DNA of 64,000 nt from NCBI RefSeq assembly GCF_007970185.1, contig NZ_CP042431.1, forward strand, positions 1,054,001 through 1,118,000. Reading direction: 5' to 3'. The DNA is from Pseudobacter ginsenosidimutans. Its GTDB lineage: Bacteria > Bacteroidota > Bacteroidia > Chitinophagales > Chitinophagaceae. Each line of letters opens with the position of its first letter. Positions within the stretch are counted from its first letter, which is position 1. A program made the translations under genes and the position numbers. The notes beneath the pieces are model-generated. The model was not told the origin of the DNA and did no database searches. It saw only the letters and a list, made by a program, of their open reading frames with translations. This document shows positions 35,337 through 45,025 of the stretch, piece by piece.

Positions 35337-35424
35337 TGCCAATTTTTGGGTTATGAACATAAAACACAACCCCAAAACAGCCATTTTCTGGTTACGTATC
35401 AGTAATACAACCCCAAAATTGGCA
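35337..35424. repeat. Inverted repeat with internal direct repeat
   Basis: TGCCAATTTTTGGGTT (35337-35352) is the near-perfect inverse of AACCCCAAAATTGGCA (35409-35424), with one mismatch. ACAACCCCAAAA also occurs twice in the same direction (about 35366 and 35407). The gene-free stretch 35223-35531 contains only this structure. No coding region there is convincing. It lies directly downstream of a tRNA gene, where mobile elements often insert, but no integrase is visible. Confidence 0.55.
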
Positions 35425-35531
35425 AATTTGAGTTATAAAAAGCTGAGCCGATTTGAGACGAAAAAAGACGCAAAGGAGTACAATGCGAGTCAAACTTTGA
35501 TCCAGCCGGATAGCAGGATCAGCATACCCCG

Positions 35532-36152
35532 TTAATCAATTATATTATATTTCGCCGCCATTTTTATCAAAGCAGCTGTATTACTCACATTGAACTTGGC
35601 AAGCAAACTTTTACGATGAGTATTTACAGTAGAAACACTCACAAAAAGCTTCTCTGCTATTTCTCCATTGGTAAACCCATCTGCTATCAGCAATAGAACT
35701 TCTTTCTCACGGCGACTAACCAATGGAGCGTTATTATTGTTTGTTTCCCGTAAAGACAGTCTTGCTTCATGACTAAGATATTGTTTACCTGCTGTTACAA
35801 CCTTAATGGCTTCAAGCAATTCTTCCCTGGTTGCGTTTTTTAGCAGATAGCCGGAAGCTCCGTTTTCCATCATATTGCGGATAATGGCCTGCTGGTTAAA
35901 TGTACTAAGTCCCAACACGTATACGGCAGGATATAATTGATTTACCTCTTTGCAAAGATCAGTTCCGCTCATGTCTGGCAGATTCACATCCATCAATATT
36001 ATATCCGGCTGCTGTCGCTTCAGAAAAGCCATGCAGGATGCGGCATTGGTAGCATGCCCCATCCATTCGATATCTTTTTCATTTTGAAGTAATGAACGGA
36101 TACCTTCAATAACCATATAATGATCGTCAACTATGAATATACTTACCTTCAT
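35532..36152 (-). CDS. NarL/FixJ-type response regulator
   Basis: A 206-residue regulator with a receiver domain (residues 1-120) and a LuxR-type helix-turn-helix (about 142-202). Acidic residues Asp9 and Asp10, phosphoacceptor Asp55 (IILMDVNLPD), and Lys105 (GYLLKNA) are present. The effector has PLVSRREKEVLLLIADGFTN then the HTH with VSVSTVNTHRKSLLAKFNVS. It is coupled to the sensor-kinase gene by a TAATG overlap of 1 nt. The likely job is to act on the divergent set of exported genes starting at 38290 (inference). Confidence 0.93.
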   Translation of the reverse strand: MKVSIFIVDDHYMVIEGIRSLLQNEKDIEWMGHATNAASCMAFLKRQQPDIILMDVNLPDMSGTDLCKEVNQLYPAVYVLGLSTFNQQAIIRNMMENGASGYLLKNATREELLEAIKVVTAGKQYLSHEARLSLRETNNNNAPLVSRREKEVLLLIADGFTNGEIAEKLFVSVSTVNTHRKSLLAKFNVSNTAALIKMAAKYNIID

Positions 36153-38098
36153 TACATACTGATTTCTATCATTACGGAAGTGCCATTACTGTGAGATGAT
36201 TGAATATCGGATTTCCCATTCAAAAATTCCACCCGGTTCTGGATGCTGCGCCAGCCCATACCGGCAGCGGATCCCAAACTATTTACATCAAATCCTTTGC
36301 CATCATCTTCCACAGTGATCGCCAGTAATTTTTCCTGTCCGGAATAATGCAGCTGCACTAATACATTTTTCGCATGTGCATGTTTGATAACATTGTTTAA
36401 CAACTCCTGCACAATACGATAAATTGTAACGCCGGAGGTTTGATCAATGTTTACAGCATCCATTCCTACAGATTGATAATTTACATGTATCGCACCACTC
36501 CGGTCAATTTCATTACAAAACTCCTTCAAAGCTATGTCCAATCCATATTTCACCAACATTTCAGGCATCATGTTATGGGCCACCCTGCGCATTTCCCTGA
36601 TGGAACTGTCCAACATATCCATACTGCGCTCAAATGCCAGAGCATTATCAGGAGTCATCAATAAATTTTCTTTCATATTGCTTAAAGAAAATTTTATTCC
36701 ACTTAACATTCCACCGAGTCCGTCATGTAAATCCTTTGCAAGCCTGGTTCGCTCCTGTTCTTCACCTTTTAAGACTGCTTCAGTAGCGGATAATTTATTT
36801 TCTGTTTCCAATTCTACAATACGCTGCTGCTGCAGCTTTTTACGATGGGCGTGATTCCTGTAGGCCAATAGCAGGATGATCAATAAAGATGCTGAACCAG
36901 CGATCAGAAAATAATTAAGTGCGTTTTTTTGTTTTATCTGGGATTGCTGGAGCTTTATTTGAGATTCTTTTTTTTCGGTTTCGTATCTTTTTTCAAGGAT
37001 TAATATCTTTTGTTGCACCTCCATCCCTCTCAACCTGTCTTCAATTATTTGCAGGCTATCCAAAATTCTTTCAGCACCAACAATATCTTTCTGTGCATAT
37101 AGAATTGAAGATAATACGCGCAAACTTTCCAAATGCTCGTGGGTCATAGTCAGACTATCCGCCAATTTCAAAGAATTCAGAATATAAGTTTTGGCCAATG
37201 GCAGATCATCTTTTAACAGATAGTGTAATGCCATAGCTCTTTCCGCAATTATTTCTCCTTCCGCATCATCAGTCACTTTACTTAAAGCTAATGCCTTTTC
37301 GGCATAAGGCTTCTGCTTGTCTGCATCGTACTGGTGAAAATAGATATTGGCTATACCCAACAATGAGGAAAGCTCCAGTCCCTGGAACTGAATGCGGTTG
37401 GCTATTTGTAAAGCTTCATGATAACAGGCTAATGCAGAATCATCAAAACGTTTGTTCTGATAACTATTGGCAACATTTAATAAAGCACGTCCGAGATCCA
37501 TACTATCACCTGATTTTCTCAACTCTTTCAAGGCTGCTTTGCCATATTGCAATGCATAGTCATGACGGCCGGTTTTCTGATAGATCAGTTGTATCATCTC
37601 ATTTATACGTGCAAGCAGGTAAGTATCCTGAATAGCTTCAATGTTTTTTGTCGCTTCCTGATAATAATACACCGCACTATCATAATCCCCGATATAATTA
37701 AAACTGTTACCTACATTTCCGTAAGTTTTTCCGATCAATTTTTTATCCCTCGTAGTGAACGACAGCTGTAATGCCTGTTTGTTTAGAAACAATGCACTAT
37801 CAAACTCCTCTTTCTGATTGAGAATTCCTGTATAGTTGGAGTAAAACTTGATCAAGCCCAATGTATAGTTTAGTTTTTCACTAAGCCTTTTTGCCTGAAG
37901 GTAATATTGGGCAGCTGTATTGATATCTTGTAGTTGTAGTTCATACTCGTTACCTATTTGTATAAGCAATAGCACTTTCCCCGTATCCTCTTTTCTTTCC
38001 TGCATCAACTTCAACAGGCTATCCCTTATTGTAGCATCCTGTGCAGTACACAACAAACCCAATAGTGTGGAATAAAGTATCAGCAATAATTTCTTCAT
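36152..38098 (-). CDS. TPR-containing sensor histidine kinase
   Basis: A 648-residue membrane kinase. A signal sequence (residues 1-20) is followed by about six to seven TPR-like repeats to near residue 350, for example DYDSAVYYYQEATKNIEAIQ and DDSALACYHEALQIANRIQ. A coiled coil precedes a transmembrane helix at 394-412 (NYFLIAGSASLLIILLLAY). The HisKA_3 dimerisation helix holds His458 in RLAKDLHDGLGGMLSGIKF. The HATPase_c domain has QELLNNVIKHAHAKNVLVQL and VEDDGKGFDVNSLG. The periplasmic TPR part presumably senses a protein or peptide. It pairs with the response regulator just downstream. Similar TPR kinases are common in Bacteroidota. Confidence 0.92.
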   Translation of the reverse strand: MKKLLLILYSTLLGLLCTAQDATIRDSLLKLMQERKEDTGKVLLLIQIGNEYELQLQDINTAAQYYLQAKRLSEKLNYTLGLIKFYSNYTGILNQKEEFDSALFLNKQALQLSFTTRDKKLIGKTYGNVGNSFNYIGDYDSAVYYYQEATKNIEAIQDTYLLARINEMIQLIYQKTGRHDYALQYGKAALKELRKSGDSMDLGRALLNVANSYQNKRFDDSALACYHEALQIANRIQFQGLELSSLLGIANIYFHQYDADKQKPYAEKALALSKVTDDAEGEIIAERAMALHYLLKDDLPLAKTYILNSLKLADSLTMTHEHLESLRVLSSILYAQKDIVGAERILDSLQIIEDRLRGMEVQQKILILEKRYETEKKESQIKLQQSQIKQKNALNYFLIAGSASLLIILLLAYRNHAHRKKLQQQRIVELETENKLSATEAVLKGEEQERTRLAKDLHDGLGGMLSGIKFSLSNMKENLLMTPDNALAFERSMDMLDSSIREMRRVAHNMMPEMLVKYGLDIALKEFCNEIDRSGAIHVNYQSVGMDAVNIDQTSGVTIYRIVQELLNNVIKHAHAKNVLVQLHYSGQEKLLAITVEDDGKGFDVNSLGSAAGMGWRSIQNRVEFLNGKSDIQSSHSNGTSVMIEISM

Positions 38099-38289
38099 GT
38101 ACTAAAATACACTTTTTTACTATCGCAAAGAAAGGCAGTAAGTTGGCTGCTTCCCCTCACCTTTTTAAATGATTTTTCCTGGCATCGCTTGAAAAATCAT
38201 CTTTTTGAACGATTGCCCGCCCTGGGCTGTCATCATAGTTTTGTTCAGCAGATCCGACACTCAACCACTAAGACAATAATTTATCAAAG

Positions 38290-39606
38290 ATGAAAAAGAC
38301 AACGAATATCTTATCTCTTATTTTGCTTTCAGCGGCTTTTGCCATTACCTCCTGCAAAAAAGATAGTGACACCACAACTCCCAAGCCGCCGCCTGACACT
38401 ACATTAAAGATCAGCTCCCTCTCTTCAACTTCATTGCACTATGGAGATACTATTGCAATCAACGGTAATAATTTTTCTCCAACACCTGCCAATAATATAG
38501 TTACGATCAATAATGTAGCGGCTACTGTTTTTTCAGCTACAATTACACAACTTAAAGTAATTGTTCCTGCTGTAGGAAACTCCACCGGTGAAGTGAAAAT
38601 AATTGTTGGCAGCCAAACTGCCAGCGGTGGAGAAATTACTTATTCACCCGATGTATTTGTGGCAGGCGGGCAATATAACCCTGCTCATAATGTAGCCACC
38701 CTGTGGAAAAATGGAACGGCTGTTAGCATCAGTACAGAAGAATCTGCTTTGACTTCCATATTTCTAAATGGCAATGATATCTATGTAGCAGGTGTGGAAA
38801 GGATCAATAATCTCTCATTAGCCAATTACTGGAAAAACGGGAATAAGGTTACGCTGGGCACAGGAGAATCTGTTGCAAACGGCATTGCTGTCAATGGCAA
38901 TGATGTATATGTTGGTGGTGCGGAAATTGTGAACGGATTTGATCTTCCCCGTTACTGGAAAAATGGAACAGGAACAACTGTTACTGTCAATGACCCGATC
39001 ATATCACAAATTGTTTCCGGAAACGGCGCCTGCACGGGTGTTTATATAAATGCCGGCAATGTTATTACAGTTGGCAGCTATCGGAATTCTCAGGGAAGGT
39101 TTTCACCCTGGGAATGCAAAAACGGGATAATTCCTGCTAATACAATTCCCAATAACGACAAGCATTGCTTTGCCAACGCTGTTTTTGTATCAGGCGCTGA
39201 TGTATATGAAGCTGGCAGTCAGAACAATCCAACCACAGGTTTGGCAATGGCTTCCATCTGGAAAAACGGAACTGCAACAACACTAACCTCCGGTACAGTT
39301 TCGGTAGGTGTGGCCACCGCTGTATTTGTTGTTGGGAACGACATATATGTAGCAGGCTACGAGCAGGAAGACTATTATGGGGGCGGCAGTCAGTTTGCCA
39401 AGTATTGGAAAAACGGAGTACCTGTAAAATTATCCAATGTTTCTTCAGGCGCCACTGGCATCACAGTTTTTGGCAACGACGTATACGTATCCGGCTGGGA
39501 GCACAACGGAACCTACATCGTGAGCAAATACTGGAAAAATGGAGTTGCCGTCAACCTGGGAAAAAGCATTCTTACTTCAACGGGTAGTGCTATTGCAGTT
39601 CGATAA
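38290..39606 (+). CDS. Lipoprotein with IPT/TIG domain and YWKNG beta-propeller-like repeats
   Basis: A 438-residue protein. Lipobox-type signal MKKTTNILSLILLSAAFAIT-SCKK gives a Cys at residue 22. A TIG/IPT immunoglobulin-like domain occupies about residues 40-118 (GDTIAINGNNFSPTPANNIV). Repeats each ending in a WKNG box follow. Seven copies can be counted, one degenerate (WECKNG), and each also carries GNDIYVAG-like strands. This spacing suggests a beta-propeller. The role is unknown. It is divergent from the kinase/regulator pair and likely opens the three-gene unit 38290-43164. Confidence 0.75.
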   Translation: MKKTTNILSLILLSAAFAITSCKKDSDTTTPKPPPDTTLKISSLSSTSLHYGDTIAINGNNFSPTPANNIVTINNVAATVFSATITQLKVIVPAVGNSTGEVKIIVGSQTASGGEITYSPDVFVAGGQYNPAHNVATLWKNGTAVSISTEESALTSIFLNGNDIYVAGVERINNLSLANYWKNGNKVTLGTGESVANGIAVNGNDVYVGGAEIVNGFDLPRYWKNGTGTTVTVNDPIISQIVSGNGACTGVYINAGNVITVGSYRNSQGRFSPWECKNGIIPANTIPNNDKHCFANAVFVSGADVYEAGSQNNPTTGLAMASIWKNGTATTLTSGTVSVGVATAVFVVGNDIYVAGYEQEDYYGGGSQFAKYWKNGVPVKLSNVSSGATGITVFGNDVYVSGWEHNGTYIVSKYWKNGVAVNLGKSILTSTGSAIAVR

Positions 39607-39617
39607 ACTTAATCATC

Positions 39618-40862
39618 ATGAACAAACTCCTTTTAACCTCCCTATTCCTCTTATCCTTATCTGCATCATTTGCTCAAAAAAACGATTTCGACATTGTTAG
39701 TTACGCAATCCCTTCGGATTACGAATTAATAAAGAACAACAGCGTGATTACTTACTTTAAGGAAGATAAGAGTACCGGCGCTTACTGCAACATTTTCATT
39801 TATGCACTCATAGACGGGAAAGGTGATATACAGAAGGATTTTGATTATTCCTGGGATAACCTCGTGCAAAAGCCTTTCAAGTTTTCCAGTAATGCAAACC
39901 TGCAACCGGTAGCAACGCTAAAAGGCTGGAAGTTTTTGATGGGCTCTGCAAAATATTCAGATAATGGAATAGCTACCCTGGCCATGCTCTTTACTTTCAG
40001 TGGAGAGAGTTCTATGCAAAGTATTTGCATCCTTTCAAACGCAGACAGGTATAAAGCAGATATTGAAAATTTCATCGCCTCTGTAAATCTTAACAGGGAA
40101 GCAGGCATCATAAACGCAAACATGTCTTCATCGAAATCTCCCGGTAGCGATATAGCTCCAGCTCTGCAACAAACAACTACCAGTCCATTAAACGATAAAA
40201 GTCCGAAGCCCGAAGTATGGATGAAGAGCAGGTTTGAATACGATATGATGAAACGAATGTCGGAAACAAAGTATGAGTGGATAGCCATTTATCCCGATGA
40301 AAAATTCTACCCTTATATGCCTTCAGAAGGCTATGCTGGATTTTACAATAAGAACAAGGACTGGGGAAGCGCAAAATGGAATGGGAACAGGTTAAATGTG
40401 GCAGCTCAAAATACCAGCTACTATTTCGATAAAAAATCAGCTTCCACTATGCAAAGCAAGTTCGACAGTAAACCTAACTTTTATAAATGCAAGCCCGTAA
40501 ATGGCTTGCGCATTGAAGGAGCTTACACACAATATGCAAGCCTTATACCTTCTTCAACGAATGAGCCGCAATACCTGATATGGTTTTACAAAGATGGCAG
40601 ATTTGACGACAGAGGCATCTCTGTGGTCGATCTCAAAAATCCCAATGCTTTTGCGAGTGATGCTCCCGGAAAGGGAAAATATACCATTGAGACCTTCAGT
40701 ATCTTTTTACGATATGATGATGGTAGAATAAAACAGTTGGGTTTCTCAGGGTTTTTAGACAAAGATCCCGCTACCGTTACCGATGCCTATTTCATTGGAC
40801 GTCATTTATATTACCGGAAGGATAAAGGACATAACAGCAACCTCAATAAAATAAATTACTAA
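39618..40862 (+). CDS. Exported protein of unknown function
   Basis: A 414-residue protein with a signal peptide (LLLTSLFLLSLSASFAQ). Two parts can be seen: an N-terminal region with KNNSVITYFKEDKSTGAYCN and an additional domain from about residue 200 with YEWIAIYPDEKFYPYMPSEG and IWFYKDGRFDDRGISVVDL. Low similarity to known families; I recognise no motif. It starts 12 nt after the propeller lipoprotein and probably is in the same operon. A periplasmic or surface location is likely from the signal peptide. Confidence 0.65.
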   Translation: MNKLLLTSLFLLSLSASFAQKNDFDIVSYAIPSDYELIKNNSVITYFKEDKSTGAYCNIFIYALIDGKGDIQKDFDYSWDNLVQKPFKFSSNANLQPVATLKGWKFLMGSAKYSDNGIATLAMLFTFSGESSMQSICILSNADRYKADIENFIASVNLNREAGIINANMSSSKSPGSDIAPALQQTTTSPLNDKSPKPEVWMKSRFEYDMMKRMSETKYEWIAIYPDEKFYPYMPSEGYAGFYNKNKDWGSAKWNGNRLNVAAQNTSYYFDKKSASTMQSKFDSKPNFYKCKPVNGLRIEGAYTQYASLIPSSTNEPQYLIWFYKDGRFDDRGISVVDLKNPNAFASDAPGKGKYTIETFSIFLRYDDGRIKQLGFSGFLDKDPATVTDAYFIGRHLYYRKDKGHNSNLNKINY

Positions 40863-40980
40863 ACGAAAGTCCTGAAACTATTTATCATCCTGCTTTTACC
40901 GTAAACAGCAAAAATCCTCCTTTTAAAGGATTGAAACGGCTGCTTCATTCAGATACTTTTACCCGACAAATCTTTTTCAG

Positions 40981-43164
40981 ATGAAAAAAATATCTTCTCT
41001 TGTTTTGTTCAGCCTATTGGTAATAGCTGCTTTTTCTCAAAAGCCTTCCAAAGAGCAAATGGAGGCAGATAGAAAAAAGTTTGACGAAGCACAAAAAAAA
41101 CTGGAAGCACAAAAAGCTGCAATGAGTCCCGAAGCCAGAAAAGCTTTTGAAGATATGATGGAAAAAATGGGCGCTAATACAGCAATGCAGAATGCTAAGC
41201 AGGGCCTGGATAACAATGGCGGTCCCATGTTACGAAACACAGACCCCAATATCGTCCCCGATAAAATATCTGCATTGAAAGTTGCAACCACACCTCAAAC
41301 CAAATCCCAGCTTACCGCTTACCTGTCTACCATATTTGCCGAAACTGACAAACTGATAAAACCTGAAAACAAAGCTTCCGTAAAAAACCTGATGAACCGC
41401 GCTGACAAAACAGGCAAGTATGCAATGGTATTTTGGGCAAACAATGAATTGGACAAAGCGCTTTTCCTCTTATTGAATGCCTGTATCTCCAATGCGGATG
41501 ACATGGTTTCACTCAATAACCTTGCAAGCCTGCTCACCATTTCGGGATATGCACATAAGTCGTTACCTCTTTTATTGTATGCGCAAAAACTGCTGCCCAA
41601 TAGTGGTACGCTGGCAAACAATACAGGTCAGGCATGGCTTAGCCTTGGCCATGTAGAAAAAGCAAAACCACTCCTGGTTGCTGCTACCGAAAAAGATTCC
41701 GCAAATTCGGAGGCTTACCGTTCATTGGCACTTATCGCGCAAAAGCAAGGCAATGGCACACTTTGTGCCTCCTATCTCGCAAAAGCTATTGCCCACGGTG
41801 GCGCCACTTCCCAAAACATAAACCTCTGGCAACAACTATCGCCTGATGCGGATAAGTCTTCCATCTATTGGGCAATACGAAACACCTTTAAGAAATACTA
41901 TAAAGACCATAGTATTACCAAACGCTTTATTCTTCCCGAAATTCCAGACAGCTATGAAGCTGCTGTAGCCGCTTATCCCGATATCAATCATTTCTTTTTG
42001 AACCTGGATATAACCATTCAGGCAGCCGGGAAAGCAAGTAAAGAATTCAACAAAAATTCTGAAAAAACCATGATGGACAATATGAATAAGCGAATGGCGC
42101 AGGTCAAACAAATTTCCGCCAATGTTGGTAAACCGGGCGCCGCCAAAATGGTGAAAGATTTAAAAGGAGAATTTTCCAGTCCATTTATAGCGCAGGCTGC
42201 ATTAATGCTCAATGCTATTGATAACCCACAATACAGCGTTTCTTACATAAGCCGTATGAAAAAAGAATCTGAAAACAGATTAAGAAGTGAAAACGAATTG
42301 AAACAGGCATTGATAACGGATTATGATAATAAGATAAATGCCCTGACAAAAGAACAAAGCAAAATTGATGGGGGCGAAGGTAAAGCAGCAGAGAACAAAA
42401 GGTTGATGGAAATAGAAAGAGAACTATGCCAGTTAAGGACTGAAAGGCAAATCAAATGGCTGAAAAAATCAGCAGAGATCAACAATAAGTATATCCGTAC
42501 CATGGAAAATCTGATGAACCAGCGGTTGCAGGAGTATCTTTTTTGGAACACGATCGCAATGCAATCCATTCAAGACCCTACTGCGGTAAACTATGCAGCT
42601 TATACCGGCTATCTCAATAACTTAAAAAGTTTTCGATCTTTCTTCCCTTTTTATGCAGATGGAACCTTTGGAAAGCCATGCGGCGATTATCTAAAAAAAG
42701 ATAATAATGCAAAAGGCAAAGTGCAGGAATGGGAAAGAGAACATTGCGAAGTGGATTTTGGATTTGATGTGAAGGTAGTGGGTGGGAAATTTAATTGTGA
42801 GGGACTCAAAATGTATGTGGATGTAAAAGCCGGGGAATTTACCTATAGTCAATCCTACGATCCGGTAACCTGGGAAACCACGGGGCATAGCCTCTCTGCC
42901 AAAGCCGGCAAAGACAAAGAATTTGAAATTACAAAGAACATAGGTGGAAAAATCGGCGCCTCTGTTGAAACCACCATAAAATTCGATGGCAATATGAATC
43001 CGGTAGATTTGATTGTAACAGGATCCGCCGGTGCAGGAATAAATGATGGAATTCTTGGAGCAGCCTCTGCCGACCTGGGCTCTGTAACCATTAGTGTAAA
43101 CGGCGGGTTCAACTCTTCAGGCCCTGGCTTTACAAGTTTTGGTAGTAGTTTTTTGAAAAACTAG
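40981..43164 (+). CDS. Exported TPR-containing protein
   Basis: A 727-residue protein with a signal peptide (ISSLVLFSLLVIAAFSQ). A charged helical segment at about 20-75 (EQMEADRKKFDEAQKKLEAQ) precedes TPR-like repeats at about 140-270 (LLNACISNADDMVSLNNLAS, LLVAATEKDSANSEAYRSLA). The middle is helical with Lys/Glu-rich stretches. The C-terminus (about 590-727) is Gly/Ser-rich and beta-like (GKIGASVETTIKFDGNMNPV, VTISVNGGFNSSGPGF). A coiled coil with TPR suggests an envelope scaffold or binding protein. It lies 118 nt after the previous gene, so it may have its own promoter or a shared one. Confidence 0.65.
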   Translation: MKKISSLVLFSLLVIAAFSQKPSKEQMEADRKKFDEAQKKLEAQKAAMSPEARKAFEDMMEKMGANTAMQNAKQGLDNNGGPMLRNTDPNIVPDKISALKVATTPQTKSQLTAYLSTIFAETDKLIKPENKASVKNLMNRADKTGKYAMVFWANNELDKALFLLLNACISNADDMVSLNNLASLLTISGYAHKSLPLLLYAQKLLPNSGTLANNTGQAWLSLGHVEKAKPLLVAATEKDSANSEAYRSLALIAQKQGNGTLCASYLAKAIAHGGATSQNINLWQQLSPDADKSSIYWAIRNTFKKYYKDHSITKRFILPEIPDSYEAAVAAYPDINHFFLNLDITIQAAGKASKEFNKNSEKTMMDNMNKRMAQVKQISANVGKPGAAKMVKDLKGEFSSPFIAQAALMLNAIDNPQYSVSYISRMKKESENRLRSENELKQALITDYDNKINALTKEQSKIDGGEGKAAENKRLMEIERELCQLRTERQIKWLKKSAEINNKYIRTMENLMNQRLQEYLFWNTIAMQSIQDPTAVNYAAYTGYLNNLKSFRSFFPFYADGTFGKPCGDYLKKDNNAKGKVQEWEREHCEVDFGFDVKVVGGKFNCEGLKMYVDVKAGEFTYSQSYDPVTWETTGHSLSAKAGKDKEFEITKNIGGKIGASVETTIKFDGNMNPVDLIVTGSAGAGINDGILGAASADLGSVTISVNGGFNSSGPGFTSFGSSFLKN

Positions 43165-43239
43165 ACTCGTCCAACTGGAATGCTTGTTCGTACAAGGAAT
43201 TTTCCGATCTTGATACGTATTACTAAAGCAAGCTGGTCT

Positions 43240-44145
43240 ATGACAAACAGTAACAGAACCTCCCCGCCAGCGTATCTGTTGAAGTTATTAGAGGATACGA
43301 CCGGTAAGGAAACAGTCAGTTGGCATATGCCTGATTGTGGTTTGTCTCCGGCATTCAGATTTTCAGTAATGCTCGAAGACAAAAACAAGGTTTTTGTAAA
43401 AGCAGCTACAGATGAGACAACAGCATATTGGCTCCGCAATGAATATCTTGCCTTATCAACCCTGCGCGGAAAATTTATGCCCAATATTATTGCGTGGATT
43501 GATATACCGGATATCCATCCTGTTCTGATAACACAGGACCTGAGCGATGCTTACTGGCCTGCCAGCCATCAGGGTGTAACCTGGCGTAAAGGCGACTTCG
43601 AACTTTTGCTCGATGCTGTTCAGATGCTTTCCTCTATTGAGGCACCACCAGACCTGCCTGCAATGAAAAATTGGGGAACCGGGATTTGGCCTTCTATTGC
43701 AGAGAACCCTTGTCCTTTTCTCCAACTTGGATTATGCTCCGAAGCCTGGTTCAAAAGATCGATCGACGCCCTGATACTCGCCGAAAGTAAAACGGATGTA
43801 ACTGGCAATTTCCTTGTTCATGGCGATATCAGAAGTGACAATATTTGTATAGAGGGTTCACAAGTGATCTTTGTTGACTGGAGCCATGCCGGCCGGGGAA
43901 ACAAACATCATGATCTGGGTAACCTGCTTCCTACGCTTCACCTGGAAGGCGGCCCCGCGCCTTACCTGGTTATGCCGGAAGGCGGGGTGGTGGCCGCTTC
44001 GGGGGCTGCCGCACTGACGCAACGTTTGCTGGCAGATCAGTCGATGCCTGAATGGTTGAAAAAAGTATTCATAAAACTAATAGCAATTGATTTGGAATGG
44101 GCATCGCAATGTCTCGGAATAGATTTACCCGACGAAATTAAGTAG
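43240..44145 (+). CDS. Aminoglycoside-phosphotransferase-fold kinase
   Basis: A 301-residue kinase-like protein. The Brenner motif HGDIRSDNICIEG holds His194 and Asp196, and IFVDWSHAGRGNKHHDLGNL gives the second Asp of the metal site. These are the hallmark of the APH/choline-kinase superfamily. Substrates in that family range from antibiotics to sugars, choline and other alcohols, so none can be named. The start at 43240 (MTNSNRTS) is preferred to an earlier ATG at 43180. It has no signal peptide and would act in the cytoplasm. It lies close before the esterase gene (9 nt). Confidence 0.78.
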   Translation: MTNSNRTSPPAYLLKLLEDTTGKETVSWHMPDCGLSPAFRFSVMLEDKNKVFVKAATDETTAYWLRNEYLALSTLRGKFMPNIIAWIDIPDIHPVLITQDLSDAYWPASHQGVTWRKGDFELLLDAVQMLSSIEAPPDLPAMKNWGTGIWPSIAENPCPFLQLGLCSEAWFKRSIDALILAESKTDVTGNFLVHGDIRSDNICIEGSQVIFVDWSHAGRGNKHHDLGNLLPTLHLEGGPAPYLVMPEGGVVAASGAAALTQRLLADQSMPEWLKKVFIKLIAIDLEWASQCLGIDLPDEIK

Positions 44146-44154
44146 CTTCAATTC

Positions 44155-44907
44155 ATGAAATTTCTCACCCTTTCATTATTTGTGATCTGCTTTCATTGTG
44201 ATTCATTAGCGCAGAGACTTGAGTTGTTCGAAAAAAGGGAACTCGTATCCGGTAGCGATACCCTTCCGTATCGCTTACTCTATCCCGTGGATTTCAACCC
44301 GGCAAAAAAATATCCATTGGTGTTGTTCCTCCACGGAGCAGGAGCATGGGGCAACGATAATGAAAAGCCACTCAAAAGCCTTCCACAAATATTCCTGGAT
44401 AGCGCCAACAGGAAAAAATATCCATGCTTTGTTCTTGTACCGCAATGTACTAAGCAAGAACCCTGGGTCAGATTCCCCGGCTTTCCGAATAGCATAGCCA
44501 CTCCCGATACACCAACCACTTCTACAAAGCTTACCCTGGAATTGCTCAGGAAACTGAAAAATGATTTACCCATCGCTCAAAAACAAATCTATATTACCGG
44601 ACTGTCCTTAGGCGGAGAAGGAACTTTCGACTTCTTGAGCAGAGCTCCTAAGTTATTTGCAGCAGCAGTCCCCATTTGCGGAATCGCCGATACGGCAAAG
44701 GCAAAGATTTATAAAAAAGTGCGTCTATGGGCCTTTCATGGGGATGAGGATACGATCAATGAAGTGAAATACACGCGCATGATAATTGCCAGTCTCAAAA
44801 ATGCTGGCGGGAAGCCTAAGTACACAGAGTACAAAGGCGTAAAACACAATAGCTGGATTAACGCTTATGCAGAACCTGACCTCCCTGGCTGGCTCTTCGG
44901 CAAATAG
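44155..44907 (+). CDS. Exported alpha/beta hydrolase (esterase/PHB-depolymerase-like)
   Basis: A 250-residue protein with a signal peptide (FLTLSLFVICFHCDSLAQ). The nucleophile motif GLSLGG puts Ser151 at the elbow (YITGLSLGGEGTFDFLSRAP). Catalytic Asp and His are likely in WAFHGDEDTINEVK (about residues 193-203) and VKHNSWINAY (about 227-235). The oxyanion strand LFLHGAGAWGNDNEK is near 60. This fits the phospholipase/carboxylesterase and polyhydroxybutyrate-depolymerase group. The N-terminal region shows EKRELVSGSDTLPYRLLYPV as in peptidase-like variants. Substrate unknown. A periplasmic site is expected. Confidence 0.82.
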   Translation: MKFLTLSLFVICFHCDSLAQRLELFEKRELVSGSDTLPYRLLYPVDFNPAKKYPLVLFLHGAGAWGNDNEKPLKSLPQIFLDSANRKKYPCFVLVPQCTKQEPWVRFPGFPNSIATPDTPTTSTKLTLELLRKLKNDLPIAQKQIYITGLSLGGEGTFDFLSRAPKLFAAAVPICGIADTAKAKIYKKVRLWAFHGDEDTINEVKYTRMIIASLKNAGGKPKYTEYKGVKHNSWINAYAEPDLPGWLFGK

Positions 44908-45025
44908 ACTACCCTCAAACACAACCTTTTACCAGTTTTTCCAGTCAGGAGGGGTAACATTCCTGCCGTTTCGTTGATGTATAGCTGGAAGCAAGCACTT
45001 CTTGCGCCCACCTAAACACAATCGA

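Noticed and set aside
35290-35535. Possible 81-residue protein starting at a TTG downstream of tRNA-Arg
   Set aside because: Weak start, low-complexity repeats in the region and no recognisable family. Faint resemblance to integrase N-termini is not enough.
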